Source: Linnemannia schmuckeri
Taxonomy: Eukaryota; Mortierellomycota; Mortierellomycetes; Mortierellales; Mortierellaceae
Length of the DNA: 64,000 nucleotides
Reading direction: 5' to 3'
Assembly (NCBI GenBank): GCA_029449235.1
Contig: JANATG010000011.1
Location: 216,001 to 280,000 of the forward strand
This document shows positions 1-12,290 of this stretch, piece after piece. Made by a program: the position numbers and the translations under genes. The notes under the pieces were generated by a model. It searched no databases, was not told where the DNA came from, and was given only the letters and a program-made list of their open reading frames with translations. Within the stretch, counting starts at the first letter, position 1. Each line of letters opens with the position of its first letter.

Positions 1-672
1 AGGATGTTACCCTCCCTGTCCACGTCTTCTGGGGCACCAAGGTACGACATCTCTTTGTTTAATTAGCGGCGCAATTTTTTTTTTTTGACTTAGATGTTGT
101 ATTTCCTGCCTTCCTAACCAGCTGCTTACGTTTTTCTACGTTTTCATTTCCTAAATTAGGATGCAGTGATTTCGAGGGAAGCGGTGGACTGGATGGAGCA
201 ACGGCTAACACAATGTACACTCAGCATCATCGAGGGCGGGACTCACGGGCTCCTCTGGCGCGCCGACGTCGTCTCACAGATTTTCAAGGGCATCGCATCG
301 TCATGGAAGCTTGCCGAGTTTGAACGATCATTGTCGCAGAGATGGTCGATCAAGCAGTTGGGGTTGAATGGGGGCGGGCACAGTAATCGCCATTTCACAT
401 ACAGGAGTAGTGCTTATTCTGCAACGGGACAACTTCAACAGGCGATTCAGACTAGTAATATTTATGAGACTGCCGCTGCAGCAGGTGCGACGGTTGTGGG
501 TGGTGCAACGAGCCCTGTGTCAGCGATAGCGACCGCGACCGCGACGGCGCAGGCTGCAGTGGTTGCAGTTGCTACTGCGACGGCACAACATCGGTCTGTG
601 CATCCGCATGCTGTTGAGGAGTCTGAGATTCCTGTTGTTGTTGCTGCGGCGACTGCTACTGTCTCGAATTAA
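1..672 (+). CDS. alpha/beta hydrolase fold protein, 3' end only
   Basis: Two exons are visible, 1-41 (reading from base 3) and 160-672, separated by a GT-AG intron at 42-159. The join gives a strand ending in V-F-W-G-T-K-D, followed about 35 residues later by I-I-E-G-G-T-H-G-L-L-W. This is the usual end of an alpha/beta hydrolase: an Asp after the G-T-K turn and the catalytic His in the G-G-T-H turn. The nucleophile elbow lies before the window. After the fold comes a tail of about 100 residues rich in Ala, Thr and Val, which looks disordered and is not part of the family. The substrate cannot be told. The gene is convergent with the reductase that follows. Confidence 0.65.
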
Positions 673-886
673 TGCTTGCGGACGCTTCTCTTTATGACTC
701 CTTTTCATCCATCATCCCCACCCCCAAATCCCCTAATGTACTATACCCAAACATCATTCATAATTAAAAGACAAAACCGTTCACAAAGTATTAGAGTCTA
801 AGCACTGTGTTGTTTTTTTTTGCGTTGCACTGTGTTTGTATGTATGTTTCAGTATCTACATACAAGAATAAAAAATGAAGAAAAGT

Positions 887-2407
887 TCAAGAAGAACGGA
901 AGTTGTAGTCAAGAACAGGTCGATTCATCAACACGCCTTCAATAGCCTCCATAACCTCCTCCGTCAACAGCGGAACGACCTGCAACGCCTTGACATTCTC
1001 TTCAATCTGACTAGGTCGACTGGCACCCGTAATCACACTCGAAAGATTCGGGTTCTTCAAACACCACGCAAGACTCAACTGTGCCGTCGTGCAGCCCAAC
1101 TGTTGTGCCAAATGACCCAACTGGGCCACCTTTTGGATCTTGACACGGCCGTCTTCGGATTCGAGGGATTCACGGAGTCGCTTCATGACGGCGTTGTCTT
1201 CGATGGCGAGGCGAGAATCAGGGGGTATTCCGTCGTTGTATTTTCCGGAGAGGAGACCCGAGGCGAGAGGGGACCAGGTTGTGGCGCCCATACCGAAGTT
1301 TTTGTAGAGGGGGAGATACTCTTTTTCAACTCTGTCTCTATGGAACATGTTGTATTGCGGTTGTTCCATCTTCATTGTCATTTCGAACGAAAGAAAAGAA
1401 AGAGAGAGAGAGAGATTAAAAAAGACACAAATGTTTGAGGAGTTAGGGGACGTTTTGCTTCGCCGAAAACACGAATAGTAATTAATCAAAAAAGCACATT
1501 CACGACGACAAAGGAAACAAGTGTAAGGACTTACCAATGGCGCGATAAGATTCAATCGCTGCGCAACTGCATGGGCTTCACAGATCTGCTGCCCTGACCA
1601 CTCACTCGTCCCCCAATAAAAGGCCTTCCCTTGCTCAATCACAAAATTAAACGCCCTCACAATTTCTTCCATGGGTGTATCCGGGTCCGGTCTATGCGCA
1701 TACAACAGATCGACATAGTCAAGCTGGAGTCGTTTAAGGGAAGCATCAGTACCCTCAACGATATGTTTCCGGGAAAGACCCCGATCATTGGGTCCTTTGC
1801 CACCCCAGAAGAGTTTTGTAGAGATGACGAGGTCAGAGCGCTTCCAGCCGAATTTGCGGATTGCTACCCCCATGTCGATTTCGCATTGTCCGCCTGAGTA
1901 GACCTATATTTGGTTAATTTTGTTTTGTTTTTGGTTTGTGATTGGTTTTCGGAAGGGGGGAAGGAGGAGGAAGAGGAGGAGGAGGAGAAGGAGAGGAAGG
2001 GGGGGAGGCGTTGTTGGGTTAAACTTTGTCCCATACTGATACATTGGAGCAACCCATGGAGCAAAAAGCAGAGCAAAGCATATGCTTTACCTCGGCGGTA
2101 TCAAAAAAGTTGATACCGTTGTCGTATGCGGCCTTCATACACATCTGGGCAACCTCAGGACTGACTTGGCCGCCTGCAACAAAGCGAGAAGACAATCATT
2201 ACCCTCATATATAGTTAGTTTCGTCTGTCCCAAGCTAACGGAAGAGGCAAACTGGACGGGCGCGCGTCAAATAAGAAAGAATGCGAAAGCACAATGAGAA
2301 GACGGAGAGAGAGAATAGTACGTGCCATAGGTGACCCATCCGCCGAGGGAGAGACACGAGACCATGAGTCCGCTCTTGCCAAGGTATCGATACTCCATTG
2401 ACGTCAT
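887..2407 (-). CDS. aldo-keto reductase of the potassium-channel beta-subunit type
   Basis: Four exons: 2407-2326, 2173-2091, 1903-1535 and 1369-887 give 338 aa. The order of motifs is that of AKR/Kv-beta proteins: L-G-K-S-G-L near the start, G-G-Q-V-S then N-F-F-D-T-A-E (catalytic Asp), a Lys in S-T-K-L-F, the H-R-P-D-P-D-T-P His region, G-T-S-E-W-S, and a C-terminal NADPH-binding stretch with S-S-V-I-T-G-A-S-R-P-S-Q-I. Length fits the family (about 330-350). The predicted role is NADPH-dependent carbonyl reduction in the cytosol; the natural substrate is unknown. Intron 1 only keeps phase with a GC donor (TATG|GCACGT), since the nearby GT would shift the frame. Intron 3 has a weak AAG acceptor. 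Confidence 0.85.
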
Positions 2408-2973
2408 CCTTGCTGTATTGTGCTGTCTGTTGTAGTAGTTGTGCGTGTGTTGCTTTTTGGTGCGTGTGTTTGTCTAGTTGTGTTTATGTAAAAAGTAGTC
2501 CCGTCTTGCTGGCTGCTGTGAGGTGCTTGTATTTATCTTGTGAAAAGAGTGCTGCCGTGGTGTTGATCCCTTGTTGATGTCGATTAAGAATGCATGCAAG
2601 AGAGAATGGAATGCAAAAGAAAGAACGAAAAGACTAAAAACAACAAGCGCGATTTTTTTGTAGTGGCAGAGAAGAAAAAAAAAAAGTAATAATAATCGCA
2701 TGCCACACTCTCAGACAGTCAGACAGGCCACATGTGTCCCCCGATTTACCATTTGACAGATCAAAAAAAATTTCGCGCTAAGCGACGATGGGTCCCCGTT
2801 TCAAGCTGTACAAAAACCTGTTGAATCAAGTCCGTCGGATAATCTCTTGGGGTAACCCCTTTCTCTGTACACGTAACATCGCGACACTCTGAAGTCATTA
2901 TGTAGTTCTTTGTGAATGAAGGTAGATTTTTGTATTGTTGCAAATGAAAGAAAAACAGAAAAGACTAGATATT

Positions 2974-5222
2974 TTAGTTGCCAACGCGGATGATACCAGC
3001 GGAGACGAGCTTGCGGATGTTGGCAGCAACCAGGGGGTTCTTCATATGGTCCTGAGCAGCCTGGGGGTCCTCCTGCATCTGCTGCAAAATGCTGCGCATA
3101 GCAGGGTCAGACATGATCCTCTGGACTTCGGGATCCTGCTGTGCTCTGGCAATCGTCTCGGCCTCAGTCTCACCCTCCCGACGCTGGAAACCACGGTTCA
3201 TCTCCATGTAGACCTTGTTGATCTGACTGTCAATCTCGGCAGTGTTTTTCTTCTCGACATCCGCATCCTTGGCCTGCTGGCATGTCTCGAGACACTCGGT
3301 GTACTCCTTCTTCAAGAACTGGATGGCAGCCTTGCGGATGTATCCCTTGACAAACTTGGGGTCCAAAGAAATGCAGGTCTCGCAGTCCTTCAATGCCTCG
3401 TTGATAGCCATCAGCTTAGTGTAGCAGGCAGCGCGGTTAGAGTAGGCGCGGGGGTCGGTATCATCACGCTTAATAGCCTCGGTGTATTCCTTGACAGCTC
3501 CAACAAAGTCGCTCTGCTTAAAGAGGACATTACCGCGGTCACGGGCCTCGGCCGAGAGAGCGACATCCCTGTAAGCCTCCTTGTCAGCCTTGGCCTTGGC
3601 CTTCTCGGCCTCCTTGAGCTTGGCGAGAATGTCGGGGGTACGGTGCTCGGCCAAGGACTTGCCATAGTACTTGATGGCCTCGGGCAACTTGTTCTGCTTG
3701 GCATAGGCGCTTCCGATACGACCGAGTGCCTTGGCGATCAACTTGTAATCGGCACGGTGCTCGCGTCCAACGTCAATGGCCTCCTCGCAAGTCTTGATGC
3801 ACTCGTCAAAGTTGCCCATCTCAAAGTAAACAGCAGCCTTGTTAGTCAAGATCGAGATGTTTGTCGAATCCAGCTCCCAGGCCTTGGCGTAGTGCTCCAA
3901 GGCCTCCTCAAACTTCCTGGCCTTGTAGCTGGCGTTTCCGAGATCCTTGACCTTCAAAGCCTCCTTCTTGTTCAGCTCTTCCTCGCTGAGCATCTCCTCA
4001 TCCTTGGGCTCCTCAACCTTGGGCTCCTCGGCCTTCTTCTTAGGCTCCTCAGCCTTCTTAGGTGCAGCAGCGGCGGGGGCGGGCTTGTCCTCCTCCTCTG
4101 AAGCACCAGGGAAGTCTTCGGGTCCACGAGCATCGAGACCCATCAAACCCATCAAGAGGGTCATGATGCGGGGATCCTGCATGTGCTGGTTCAAAGCGTT
4201 GGGGTTGGCCTGGATAGCGCGGACCTTCTCCATGAGATCAGGCTGAGCGAGCAAAGGAGCCAACTTGGGGTTGGCAGCCATCTTTGTGAACACGTCGGGT
4301 CCAAAGAACTGACCAATTCCCATCGACGCCTCTATTTAGTTTTCATGTTGTTAGAAGAATGGTTGTTGTTAGTTCTGCGTTTTTGCTCTTGTTTGAAGTA
4401 GCGTATGATCGTCTGGTTATAAATGTTCTGATGTTATTTGTTGCGCGCTCATTCCCGTTCCGTGCATCATACATCCGCTGTCCTAGATGTACTTTCATAC
4501 TGCTGTCCTGTTCTCTCTATCCTATAATCCTCAGGTAAAAAACTTAATTGGTTTTCGTTCCTGTCACGCTTTTTGTTATTACAATGCATATCCTTTTGTC
4601 ACAACGTGTGAACTGAGACCCATCCTGGTTGATGTCGATGGCTTTGTGTGTTCCTGCTCCTGCTTGTTGCTTCTTTACCAACCATCAATCCCAAAATATG
4701 CACTAGAAGAGAGAAAAAAGACAAGTTTACGTACCCTTCTCCATGGCCTGCTTGGTATCCTGGAGACCCTTCTGGAGCTGAACATTGGTAGGCTCGATCT
4801 TCAATCCCGCCTCATAAACATCGTTAGCCTCGGGGTAACGGCCCAACCCAAAGAGGGCGGTGGCCTTGCGACCATACCCCTTAGACCAGTCAGGCTTCAG
4901 TTCGACGGTCTTTTCACCATCCTCGAGCGCCTTTTCGTAGTTCTTTTGAGAGGCGTAGCAGGCGGAGCGGTTTGAAAAGAGGACGTGGTTGGTAGGGTCG
5001 AGCTCGATGGCCTTTGTGAAGTGGTCGATGGCGGTGGGGTAATCCTTGGCGAGGAAGGCCTTGTTTCCCTGGGCTTTGTATTCTTCAGCCTATTTGTCCG
5101 TTCACGGTTGAAGGAGTAGTATGGGTTAGGTTGTTTGCAGGAGAAGGCAGCAAGCTATGTGAAAGAATGAGGATAAGTGCCAACGGTGTTACGAGAGAGT
5201 AGCATGTTTAACTTACGCTCAT
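2974..5222 (-). CDS. STI1: Hsp70-Hsp90 organizing co-chaperone STI1/HOP
   Basis: Three exons: 5222-5217 (only Met-Ser), 5089-4735 and 4331-2974, giving 572 aa, close to yeast Sti1 (589). The first TPR block (about residues 3-118) keeps the clamp residues that bind the EEVD tail: K7 and N11 in Y-K-A-Q-G-N-K, N in L-F-S-N-R-S, and K/R in D-W-S-K-G-Y-G-R-K. Next come a DP1 segment, an acidic linker rich in Glu-Pro-Lys, TPR2A and TPR2B, and a C-terminal DP2 ending in G-I-I-R-V-G-N. The protein bridges Hsp70 and Hsp90 during client transfer in the cytosol. A two-codon first exon is unusual but the phases close exactly. It shares its upstream region with the divergent p24 gene. Confidence 0.95.
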
Positions 5223-5734
5223 GGTGTAAATGTGTGTGTCGAAAGAGGGGAGATGTTAAGAAAAGAGAAAAGGTGTGAGGTTATGAATGAGTGAGTGAGA
5301 AAAAGAAGAAAAGAGAAAAGAGAAAAAAAAGAGATTTGCTTCGTAAGTATGTATGTGTGCCTTTGTTCTGTCCGTTTTTCCCTCGCCCTTTTTTGTGTTC
5401 TTTTGGAAAGTGCGAGAAGAAGCGAGCAGAAGGAACTGGACGCGAGAGCAGCGAACAGAGCGGCTGGACCAGAGAGGATCATTCTACTCTCTCTATTTCC
5501 TCACTCAATTCTCGAACTGAATATTTATGGGAGGAAATAACGGATCGCCTTTTCCCTCTTTTTTCAAGTGCCTGTGACGTGTAAACGCAACAGACACTGA
5601 GGGGGCCATGGGCTGAAGTCTGTGGCTGTCTCTCTCTTCCTTCGCGTTCATCATCATCAACCCTCTCTTCCTTTAGCTTCACTTCAGCACACACCACCAC
5701 CACATCACCAGCAACAAATACATCAACAACAAGA
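5223..5734. promoter_or_regulatory. shared upstream region of STI1 and the p24 gene
   Basis: The two start codons point away from each other across 512 bp. Polypyrimidine and polypurine stretches dominate on the STI1 side. At 5509-5516 lies TTCTCGAA, two inverted nGAAn units of a heat-shock element, with a further GAA two bases on in the wrong orientation for a perfect three-unit site. STI1 is heat-inducible in other fungi, so this is a plausible but weak candidate site. The p24 side carries CA-rich leader sequence just before the ATG. Confidence 0.35.
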
Positions 5735-6860
5735 ATGCCATCACCACTCTCGGCTGCTACTTCCTTGGCCCTGATGGCCCTGGTCGCCCTTCTCTCCGTC
5801 TCGACCATCTCCCCCGCTGTTGTTGACGCGACCGCCCTCACCTACAACGTCGCCGCCCACGAGCGTGCCTGCTTCTACGCCTGGAACGATATCCCCAAGA
5901 AGAAGATCGCCTTCTACTTTGCCGTAAGGACATCCTCCTCTTCCTCCTTTTTTTATTCTCACTCTTCATCGTCTTCTGCATCTCTATTCAGGACAACAAG
6001 TGAGGTCTCATCTTGTCACATCGAGAAATAATCAAACAGGATAAACACAACCCCTTATATTTATTTTTTTGTTCAACGGCCGTATCAGAGGGGCTGGAAG
6101 GACACTGGACAACAATAGCAACAATATCAACAAGATCGATAAAACCAGGAAGTCATACTACCAACCAACCGAGAAAAAAGAACAGGGATCACTTTCCTCC
6201 CTCGGTTTTGGATCCAAGGACGCAGCAGCCACATGAGGATATAAAATTCACAACAATCACGGCAAGGAAACAAAAACAGCACCAATACAACCCAGCAGCA
6301 GCCTACAGACCTCAAACATATCTAACAATAGCAATTGAACCTTTCTATCTCCAATGTTGATCCAACAATAGGTTCAATCGGGTGGATCGTTCGATATTGA
6401 TGTGGATGTCAGGGACCCCAACCAGAAGCAGCTCCTCTCGCTCGAGAAGGAGCGTCAGGGCGACTATGTCTTCACCGGCAACGAGGTCGGCGAGTACTCT
6501 TTCTGTTTCTCCAATGACATGTCGACTTTCGCTGAGAAGACCGTCGATTTCGAGATCGCGGTCGAGCACGAGAAGCGTGCTGCCCAGATGGAGGCGGCCG
6601 AGAAGGGTACTGGCCCCCAGGCCCACACCAACGCAATGGACGAGTCTCTTTTCCGTTTGAGTGGAGAGTTGAACCAGATTGATCGTATGCAAAAGTACTT
6701 CAAGACAAGGGAGAACAGGAACTTTGCAACTGTGATTTCGACCGAGAGCAGGATTTTCTGGTTTTCGTTGTCTGAGTCGGCTCTGATTGTCGTCATGTCG
6801 GCGATGCAGGTCTTTGTTGTCAGGACCTTCTTCTCCAGCGGAAAGCGTTCCTACGTCTAA
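5735..6860 (+). CDS. p24/EMP24 family cargo receptor of the early secretory pathway
   Basis: Exons 5735-5923 and 6372-6860 encode 225 aa. A signal peptide covers about residues 1-32. The GOLD domain follows, with the paired family cysteines in R-A-C-F-Y and Y-S-F-C-F-S-N, and the typical Y-F-A-V-Q-S-G-G-S-F-D-I-D and F-T-G-N-E-V-G-E-Y motifs. A coiled-coil stretch precedes one membrane span near residues 195-217. The short cytosolic tail has F-F and basic residues (F-F-S-S-G-K-R), the COPII/COPI sorting signals of the family, and ends in Val. It should cycle between ER and Golgi selecting cargo. The intron is 448 bp, long beside its neighbours. Which of the p24 subfamilies it belongs to is not settled here. 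Confidence 0.9.
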
Positions 6861-9800
6861 TGTCAAAGGTGTTTTCACTTCCACCATCATGGATTATCGG
6901 GACGCGCAGAGGGAGAGGTGGAGGAGAGGTTTTGCATTGGGAATATTACAAGTACAAGGATGATGGTGGTGATAGAATGGGTGACGACTTTCATCGGTGC
7001 TGGTCATGTCGGACAATCGAATGACAAGTACGAGTTTCGGATTGATAGGAGCACCCTCGCGTAATTAGAACTAATCGCTACATCGAGCAATAATACGAGG
7101 TCCTTTTCACACTTCATCTATTATCATCTCCCCATTTTTTGTTCATGTACTACAATGGAATATGAAATTGCAATCAAAACAAAGGGATTCATAGATGTCA
7201 ATGCGCCACCAAAATAGTGGACCAGAAGAGAGCTCTTTCTTGTCTTCACTTGGTCTTTCAAGAGACGCCTCTCTTCCTCTCATCATATCATCCTCTCAAC
7301 TGCAAGTGAAGAGCGACGATTATTTTTTTTTGTAAAAAGGTCTTTATTGCCAAAGAGGACGAAGTGATCATGGGATAATTGTCTTTCATTAAAGGAATAT
7401 AAAGCGACAACAGTAAGAAAACGAAGCAGAAAAAAAAACGAAATAAAAAAAAATAAAATAAGCAGCAACGATGTCTGTGCCATATTGAAGCAAGGAGCTT
7501 GTGAGAGCAGCTTTATAGTGGGAGGTGCGCTGAGTCAACGAAGTTGTTTTTTATAATGCCCTTGTTCCTGAGCAGCTTTTAAGTGGGTCTGAGCAGGAAC
7601 AAGTATATGGCTTATTTACTTTGTCAAATACAAAAAAATGTTGCAATAAAGTCTGGCTGAGAGACGCAAATTACACTACAATAAAGTATCAAAAGAAGAA
7701 TCAATGGAAAAAAGATAGAAAGTGAGTGGAAAGAAAAGTAGGGAGGAGTGAGGCAAGGGTAGGTGAGGCGAAGTGAATGTCTAGTCAAGTGTACTAAAGG
7801 GGCAAAAGAGAAGACTGGGCTGGGGCTGTGTGCAAGATGTTCTTAGGTTGTTTTCTGTGGAGTCTTATCCGACTTTATTTTGATATTAAGCGCGTTTTAT
7901 TTATATCCATCTCTGAATGCAGAGGTGCTTTATCGAGGAAGAAACCATCAACAAAAACGAAGATGATGAAAAAATCTCGCCTGCAATTTTTGCATAATTA
8001 GTCTTACTGCCCTTGTGTCATTTCGTGACCATAAGTTTAACATAACCCATGTAGCAGAATAGAAGAACAAAAAGAAAGAAAGGTCAATGGGGCGTGAAAG
8101 TCATACTTGAAGAAGCGGTGGTAGATGTTGAGAAAAGTCATGAGGGACGCGAAAAAGGCATGAAGATTGTAACAAGGTCAGAAAAGATAAGGCAAAAAAG
8201 AGAAAATGGCATGAGAGGAGTGAGAAGGAGAAGGTGTGAGGGCGAGAGGGCGAGCAAGACATGGGTAGTTAAGAAGAAAGGTAGAGGAAGGTGAAGAAGA
8301 AAAGGGGTCGTAAGATCTAGGAGCAGTTTTAGGTCTTTTCCTAGAAAAGAGGAATAGAGAGTCAGGCTCGCAAGAGAAGGAATAGTAAATAATTAATGAT
8401 CCTCTTTTTGGTGGCGTCTCAGATTGGTGGCGTTGTCACAACCAAAATACTTAACAAAAAAAGAAAAGGAAGCGATCTTTTACTCACCTACTGAGATTAC
8501 ACTTAACCGCGACACTTGGCTTTGCGGGTTCGACGTTCTCCTAGACCAGACATAAAAAAAATATGAGAAGAGTAAACATTTTCTGGTCAGATCAATCTCT
8601 GTGTTAGATCGACACGTCATTAAAGCAACCAAAGGCACACAAAAAAAAAAAAATACAGACGAGATTCTGTTGTTGAGAGACAAAAAGAGGAAAAAGGAAG
8701 CATGTATAATAACAAAGGGAAAATCAGTCCCTCCATAACTGCCTTCTTTCTCACACAGCAAACGAGGAAAGAAAGATAAAAGTGGGCAAAGCACTCGTGC
8801 CTGGAGGATGGGGCTACTGATTAGAAGAAACCACAACACTTGTGATTCAACTTCACAAAACTTTCACCGGGCATCAATGAGCGTTTAGAAAAGCAACTTG
8901 CGTCCATTCCGCCGCCCGGCGCTATGCTCCAAAAAAAATGACACCAGACGTTTTTCGATAGAATGCACTTGACGTCGATGTGTCAAAAATTAGTGAATTA
9001 CTCGATGTGCCACCTGGACTATCGATAAAAAAAAAAGGTAGTCGCATCCAGTGTCCATACTGAAAGGATAGGGCAATTGTTGTGTTCCTAGTACAAGTCG
9101 AGGAGGCGGGTTTTTGTGCTCTTGGTATAGATCTAGCGGTTTGTGCTCTTGGTAATGATCCAAGAGCGGGTCTAACAAAGCGCCTCTTTCGGAAATCCTC
9201 TTTTGATTATGTTCTGCAGGTGATTGGCTAACCAGATAAGAAGTCATGAATTGGCTCCTGGCATCCGTACGTTGTCTTTGGATCAACCTTTAATTTTTCT
9301 CCTGTAAATCAGAGAACGAAAGAATAAGAGAGAAAGAGAGAGGTGTGTGTGTGGTAATGTGAGTGTGCGCCTTGCATTTTATCGCTTGCCTGTCCAAACC
9401 TCCCGTTTTCCAGCAGGCTCGCTTATCGTTGCCGTCTTCTATCTGATCAAGCCTGGTAATGAGTACAGTACGTCGATCACGCCCTTCATGCTCTCTCTCT
9501 TTCTCACTGTCCTCCCCCCCTCCTCCTCCTTTAGTAACGAAAGCTTCAGTGAAGGTAAAAGAAACGTGCATATCTGATCTTCAAACGTCCATTCATGTCA
9601 GAAACCTAACGACAGGGTATAAAAACATTCCATCCCAAATAACGCCAACGCCGCAAGATAAAAACAAAGTTAAGAAATGAGAATTATATGGGTTGTTTGT
9701 CCCGTTGGCGTTGATATGAGGTTTGTGTGTTGTAATTTTTCGCCCTTTTGTACTGAACTTCAAAATGTAACAACGTCTCATTTCAGATTTGCGACAATAA

Positions 9801-10048
9801 AACAAGGGAAGGGAACAAATTTTCTCACACCAGGGCTGTAGCAACCAAAAAATGTCGCAATCTGGTTCGTTCGTACACCCTTTTGCCCCCTTCGGTCTGG
9901 TTTATGTAAGGGCATACAGGCGAACAAAATAAATTCGAAAACAGCCTTTTCGTTGCTCCTAATATGTGGAGAGAGCAAAGCACATATACAGGGCGCCGTA
10001 CATGTGCCATTAATTATAAATACTAAAGCTGCTTGTTGCTGCTATGTT
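6861..10048. other. spacer without a recognised gene
   Basis: Open frames here are short and of low complexity. The stretch has homopolymer A and T runs, purine-rich tracts around 8060-8300, and two nearby copies of a GTGCTCTTGGTA motif near 9116-9151. Part of it must be the 3' UTR of the p24 gene and of the membrane protein gene. I see no tRNA or conserved protein. Confidence 0.5.
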
Positions 10049-11455
10049 TTATTGCGGCCATGGTTGGCCATTTGTTACGCCCGACCTCTTGGTCGCTGTT
10101 GCTATCGTTGCTGTCGTTGTTGACGTTTCTGTCGGCCTTGTCGTCGTCCTGTTGCTGTTGCTATGGGAAAAACCGCCATCTCTAAATGGGCTGCTGCCCT
10201 CGCTGTTGCTGCTATTTTCGATACTCCTTTGCTCTCCAAATTTGGGTAGAACAAATGGCGACGACGATGACTCGGCCGAACTGAGCTCATAAGGGGGTGC
10301 AGAGGCCGAGAGTTCGGTCGCGGTTTGGTAATCCTGATCCCGAAACGGGTTGGTCTCGGTTATGAGTTGGATCTCGACTTGTGAGATCTCGCTCTTCAGT
10401 AGACTAGTCCTTTGTGTTGCCTTTATTGTTGGTGTTGCTGGTGCTTGTGGTGCTGTTGGTGGAGAGGGGTATATGTGTGTATGTGGGTGAGACGAGTATA
10501 AGGGTGCTGGAGGCGCGGATGGGAGGTGTAGTTTCTTGTTATTGGATGGAGAAGACAAGGAAGGGGTGCTGGGAACGGTGGTGTGTGTTAAGGATGAAGG
10601 CCCCCCAGTGCTGCTGTTGTAAAGGGGTTCGTCCATGGGTATCTCGAACTTGTAGGACGACTCCAACAAGATATCGTCGTACTTGCCCTCCTGCTGCTCT
10701 CCCTCACCGCTGCTACCGCCGTCTCTGGACTGATGAAGGAGGTACTGCTGGTACTGTTGATGGTAATGTCGTTGGGCAGACTCGAAGAGGACCTGTTGGT
10801 TGTAAATGACCGTTGCTGGGTCAATCGCCTCGGGGCGTACAATCTCGATCCCCGCTAGCGCATTGTCGCCATTACTGCTGTCATCATCCAAGGACCCTAA
10901 AACGGAATCTCGACTGTTGTTGCTATGCTTTTTATATTTCCTGAAATCAGTGGCAGCTGCAACAAGAGTAGATCCAGAATTCTTCGCAGCCCTCCTCAAC
11001 TCGAACTCGACGCGCCTCTCTTCCTCCTTCAAAATCCTTCTCTGCTCCCTCCCCAGCCGACTCGAACTCACTGCCTCGACAACGATCAAAATCGCAATCA
11101 GCAACGTCAATCCTGAGAACAACCTTTCCACCAGCACATCAATCAATCCATAACTGACCGTCGAAATCACCCATAACAGGATTAGGAGAGACGTCCCGAA
11201 ATGTCGAACACTCCGACTACAAGGGTTGGATCGTGGGGAAGAGGTGGGCATGAGGTAGGGATTGGCTTTTCCCCAGAGACCGTAGGCGAAGATAGTGACT
11301 GTGATGATTGAGGCGATGAGGGGGGCCGTATGAGCGATACCGGTAACGTTTCCGAGGTTGAGAGAGAAGAAGACTATTGTTGCGATTAGGCAAAGGGATG
11401 ATAGACTGAGGATGAGGTACCACAGACTGTGGAGTCTTTTTAGGACTAGGAACAT
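10049..11455 (-). CDS. four-span membrane protein with long disordered cytosolic tail
   Basis: A single exon encodes 468 aa. Hydrophobic segments lie at about residues 11-33, 42-62, 86-106 and 110-130, a four-helix layout like MARVEL-type fungal membrane proteins, though I cannot name a family. A charged helix rich in Arg and Glu follows. The remaining 300 residues are low in order: Ser, Pro and Gln runs, a His/Tyr/Gln block, and a C-terminal Thr-rich end. An N-P-F-R-D motif near residue 375 is echoed by S-P-F-R-D further on; N-P-F is an EH-domain docking motif, so a link to endocytosis is possible but only inferred. The ATG is the first Met of the frame and is preceded by a tetranucleotide repeat in the leader. 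Confidence 0.7.
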   Translation of the reverse strand: MFLVLKRLHSLWYLILSLSSLCLIATIVFFSLNLGNVTGIAHTAPLIASIITVTIFAYGLWGKANPYLMPTSSPRSNPCSRSVRHFGTSLLILLWVISTVSYGLIDVLVERLFSGLTLLIAILIVVEAVSSSRLGREQRRILKEEERRVEFELRRAAKNSGSTLVAAATDFRKYKKHSNNSRDSVLGSLDDDSSNGDNALAGIEIVRPEAIDPATVIYNQQVLFESAQRHYHQQYQQYLLHQSRDGGSSGEGEQQEGKYDDILLESSYKFEIPMDEPLYNSSTGGPSSLTHTTVPSTPSLSSPSNNKKLHLPSAPPAPLYSSHPHTHIYPSPPTAPQAPATPTIKATQRTSLLKSEISQVEIQLITETNPFRDQDYQTATELSASAPPYELSSAESSSSPFVLPKFGEQRSIENSSNSEGSSPFRDGGFSHSNSNRTTTRPTETSTTTATIATATKRSGVTNGQPWPQ

Positions 11456-11489
11456 TATTGCACTGAGTGGATGTGAGTGAGTTAAAGGG

Positions 11490-11575
11490 GGGATGAATGA
11501 ATAAAAGAATGAAAGAATGAATGAATGAGTGAGGGCGAATGAATAAATGTGTTAGGTGATGAATGTGTCGTGTGA
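11490..11575. repeat. GAAT-type tetranucleotide microsatellite
   Basis: Imperfect GAAT/GAGT units (ATTC on the other strand) run through the leader of the membrane protein gene, within about 120 bp of its start codon. It is probably transcribed as 5' UTR. Confidence 0.7.
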
Positions 11576-11655
11576 ATGAGAGGAAGGGCGATGTAAGAAA
11601 GAAGAGAATGAGGAAAGAGGGAAATAAAGTGAATGAGGAAAGAGAAAACAAGAGA

Positions 11656-12290
11656 AAGTGCCAGGGACAAAAAAAGAGTGGACCGTCGAGTTTTTTAAAC
11701 TAATTAACGACGGGCCGATCAAAATAAAGTCTATTTGTGTTTTGTGTATCTGGACGATCTGGACCTGGAAAAAGGGCCATTGTGACTTGCGCCACCAAAA
11801 AAGTCGATCTTTGTGCTACGTCCCCAGTACTCATCGAACATGGTGTCTTTATAAACAATAAAACGATGGGTGCCGTCATCCCCGAGCTCACTCGTTCTCT
11901 TCTGGAGTGGTTGCCTTACCCATTGCCGTCGTTGTCAAGAGAAAAGAAGGGCGATTGAGACCAGGAAGTACTTTTGTCTCACATTAACTCGCCATAAAAC
12001 AAGGTATAAAAAATCGATCACGTCACCGTTCTGGAATTCAACGCGGGCTTTAGCTTCTCTATCAAAGGATCAATAGAGATGTCTCCCTCGCACAGACCAA
12101 CGCAGGCACCGGAAGGTAGCATTAGCCTTTCTTTATTGCCTGTCCATTTGCCAAATCGCTCGCCTCCTTTTCATCACGCTGCTTCTCACTAGAACCAGTC
12201 ATCTTGCCATCATCCAGTTGCTCCCTTTTGTGCAACCATCATCAAGCCCAAATATTTTTTGCTCATAAACAGAAAAAGATGAAAAGTAGC
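11656..12290. other. spacer, nothing recognised
   Basis: The bases between the leader of the membrane protein gene and the end of the transcription-factor relic show no coding frame of note, no hairpin and no repeat shared with the rest of the window. Confidence 0.4.

Noticed and set aside
2935..4101. Long plus-strand ORF of 388 codons across STI1
   Set aside because: It lies antisense to the well-supported STI1 coding exon and shows only Leu/Val-rich mirror composition.
5924..6371. Extra micro-exon inside the 448-bp p24 intron
   Set aside because: An AG|GACAACAA|GTGAGG candidate of 8 bp would break the frame, while direct joining gives the exact family motif.
8500..8545. GGGTTCGAC motif near 8527 as the T arm of a tRNA
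   Set aside because: The flanking bases do not form a 5-bp T stem, and no acceptor or anticodon arm fits within 75 bp.
10044..10292. Plus-strand ORF of 82 codons opposite the membrane protein gene
   Set aside because: It is the antisense shadow of the Thr/Ser-rich C-terminal end and has no signal of its own.
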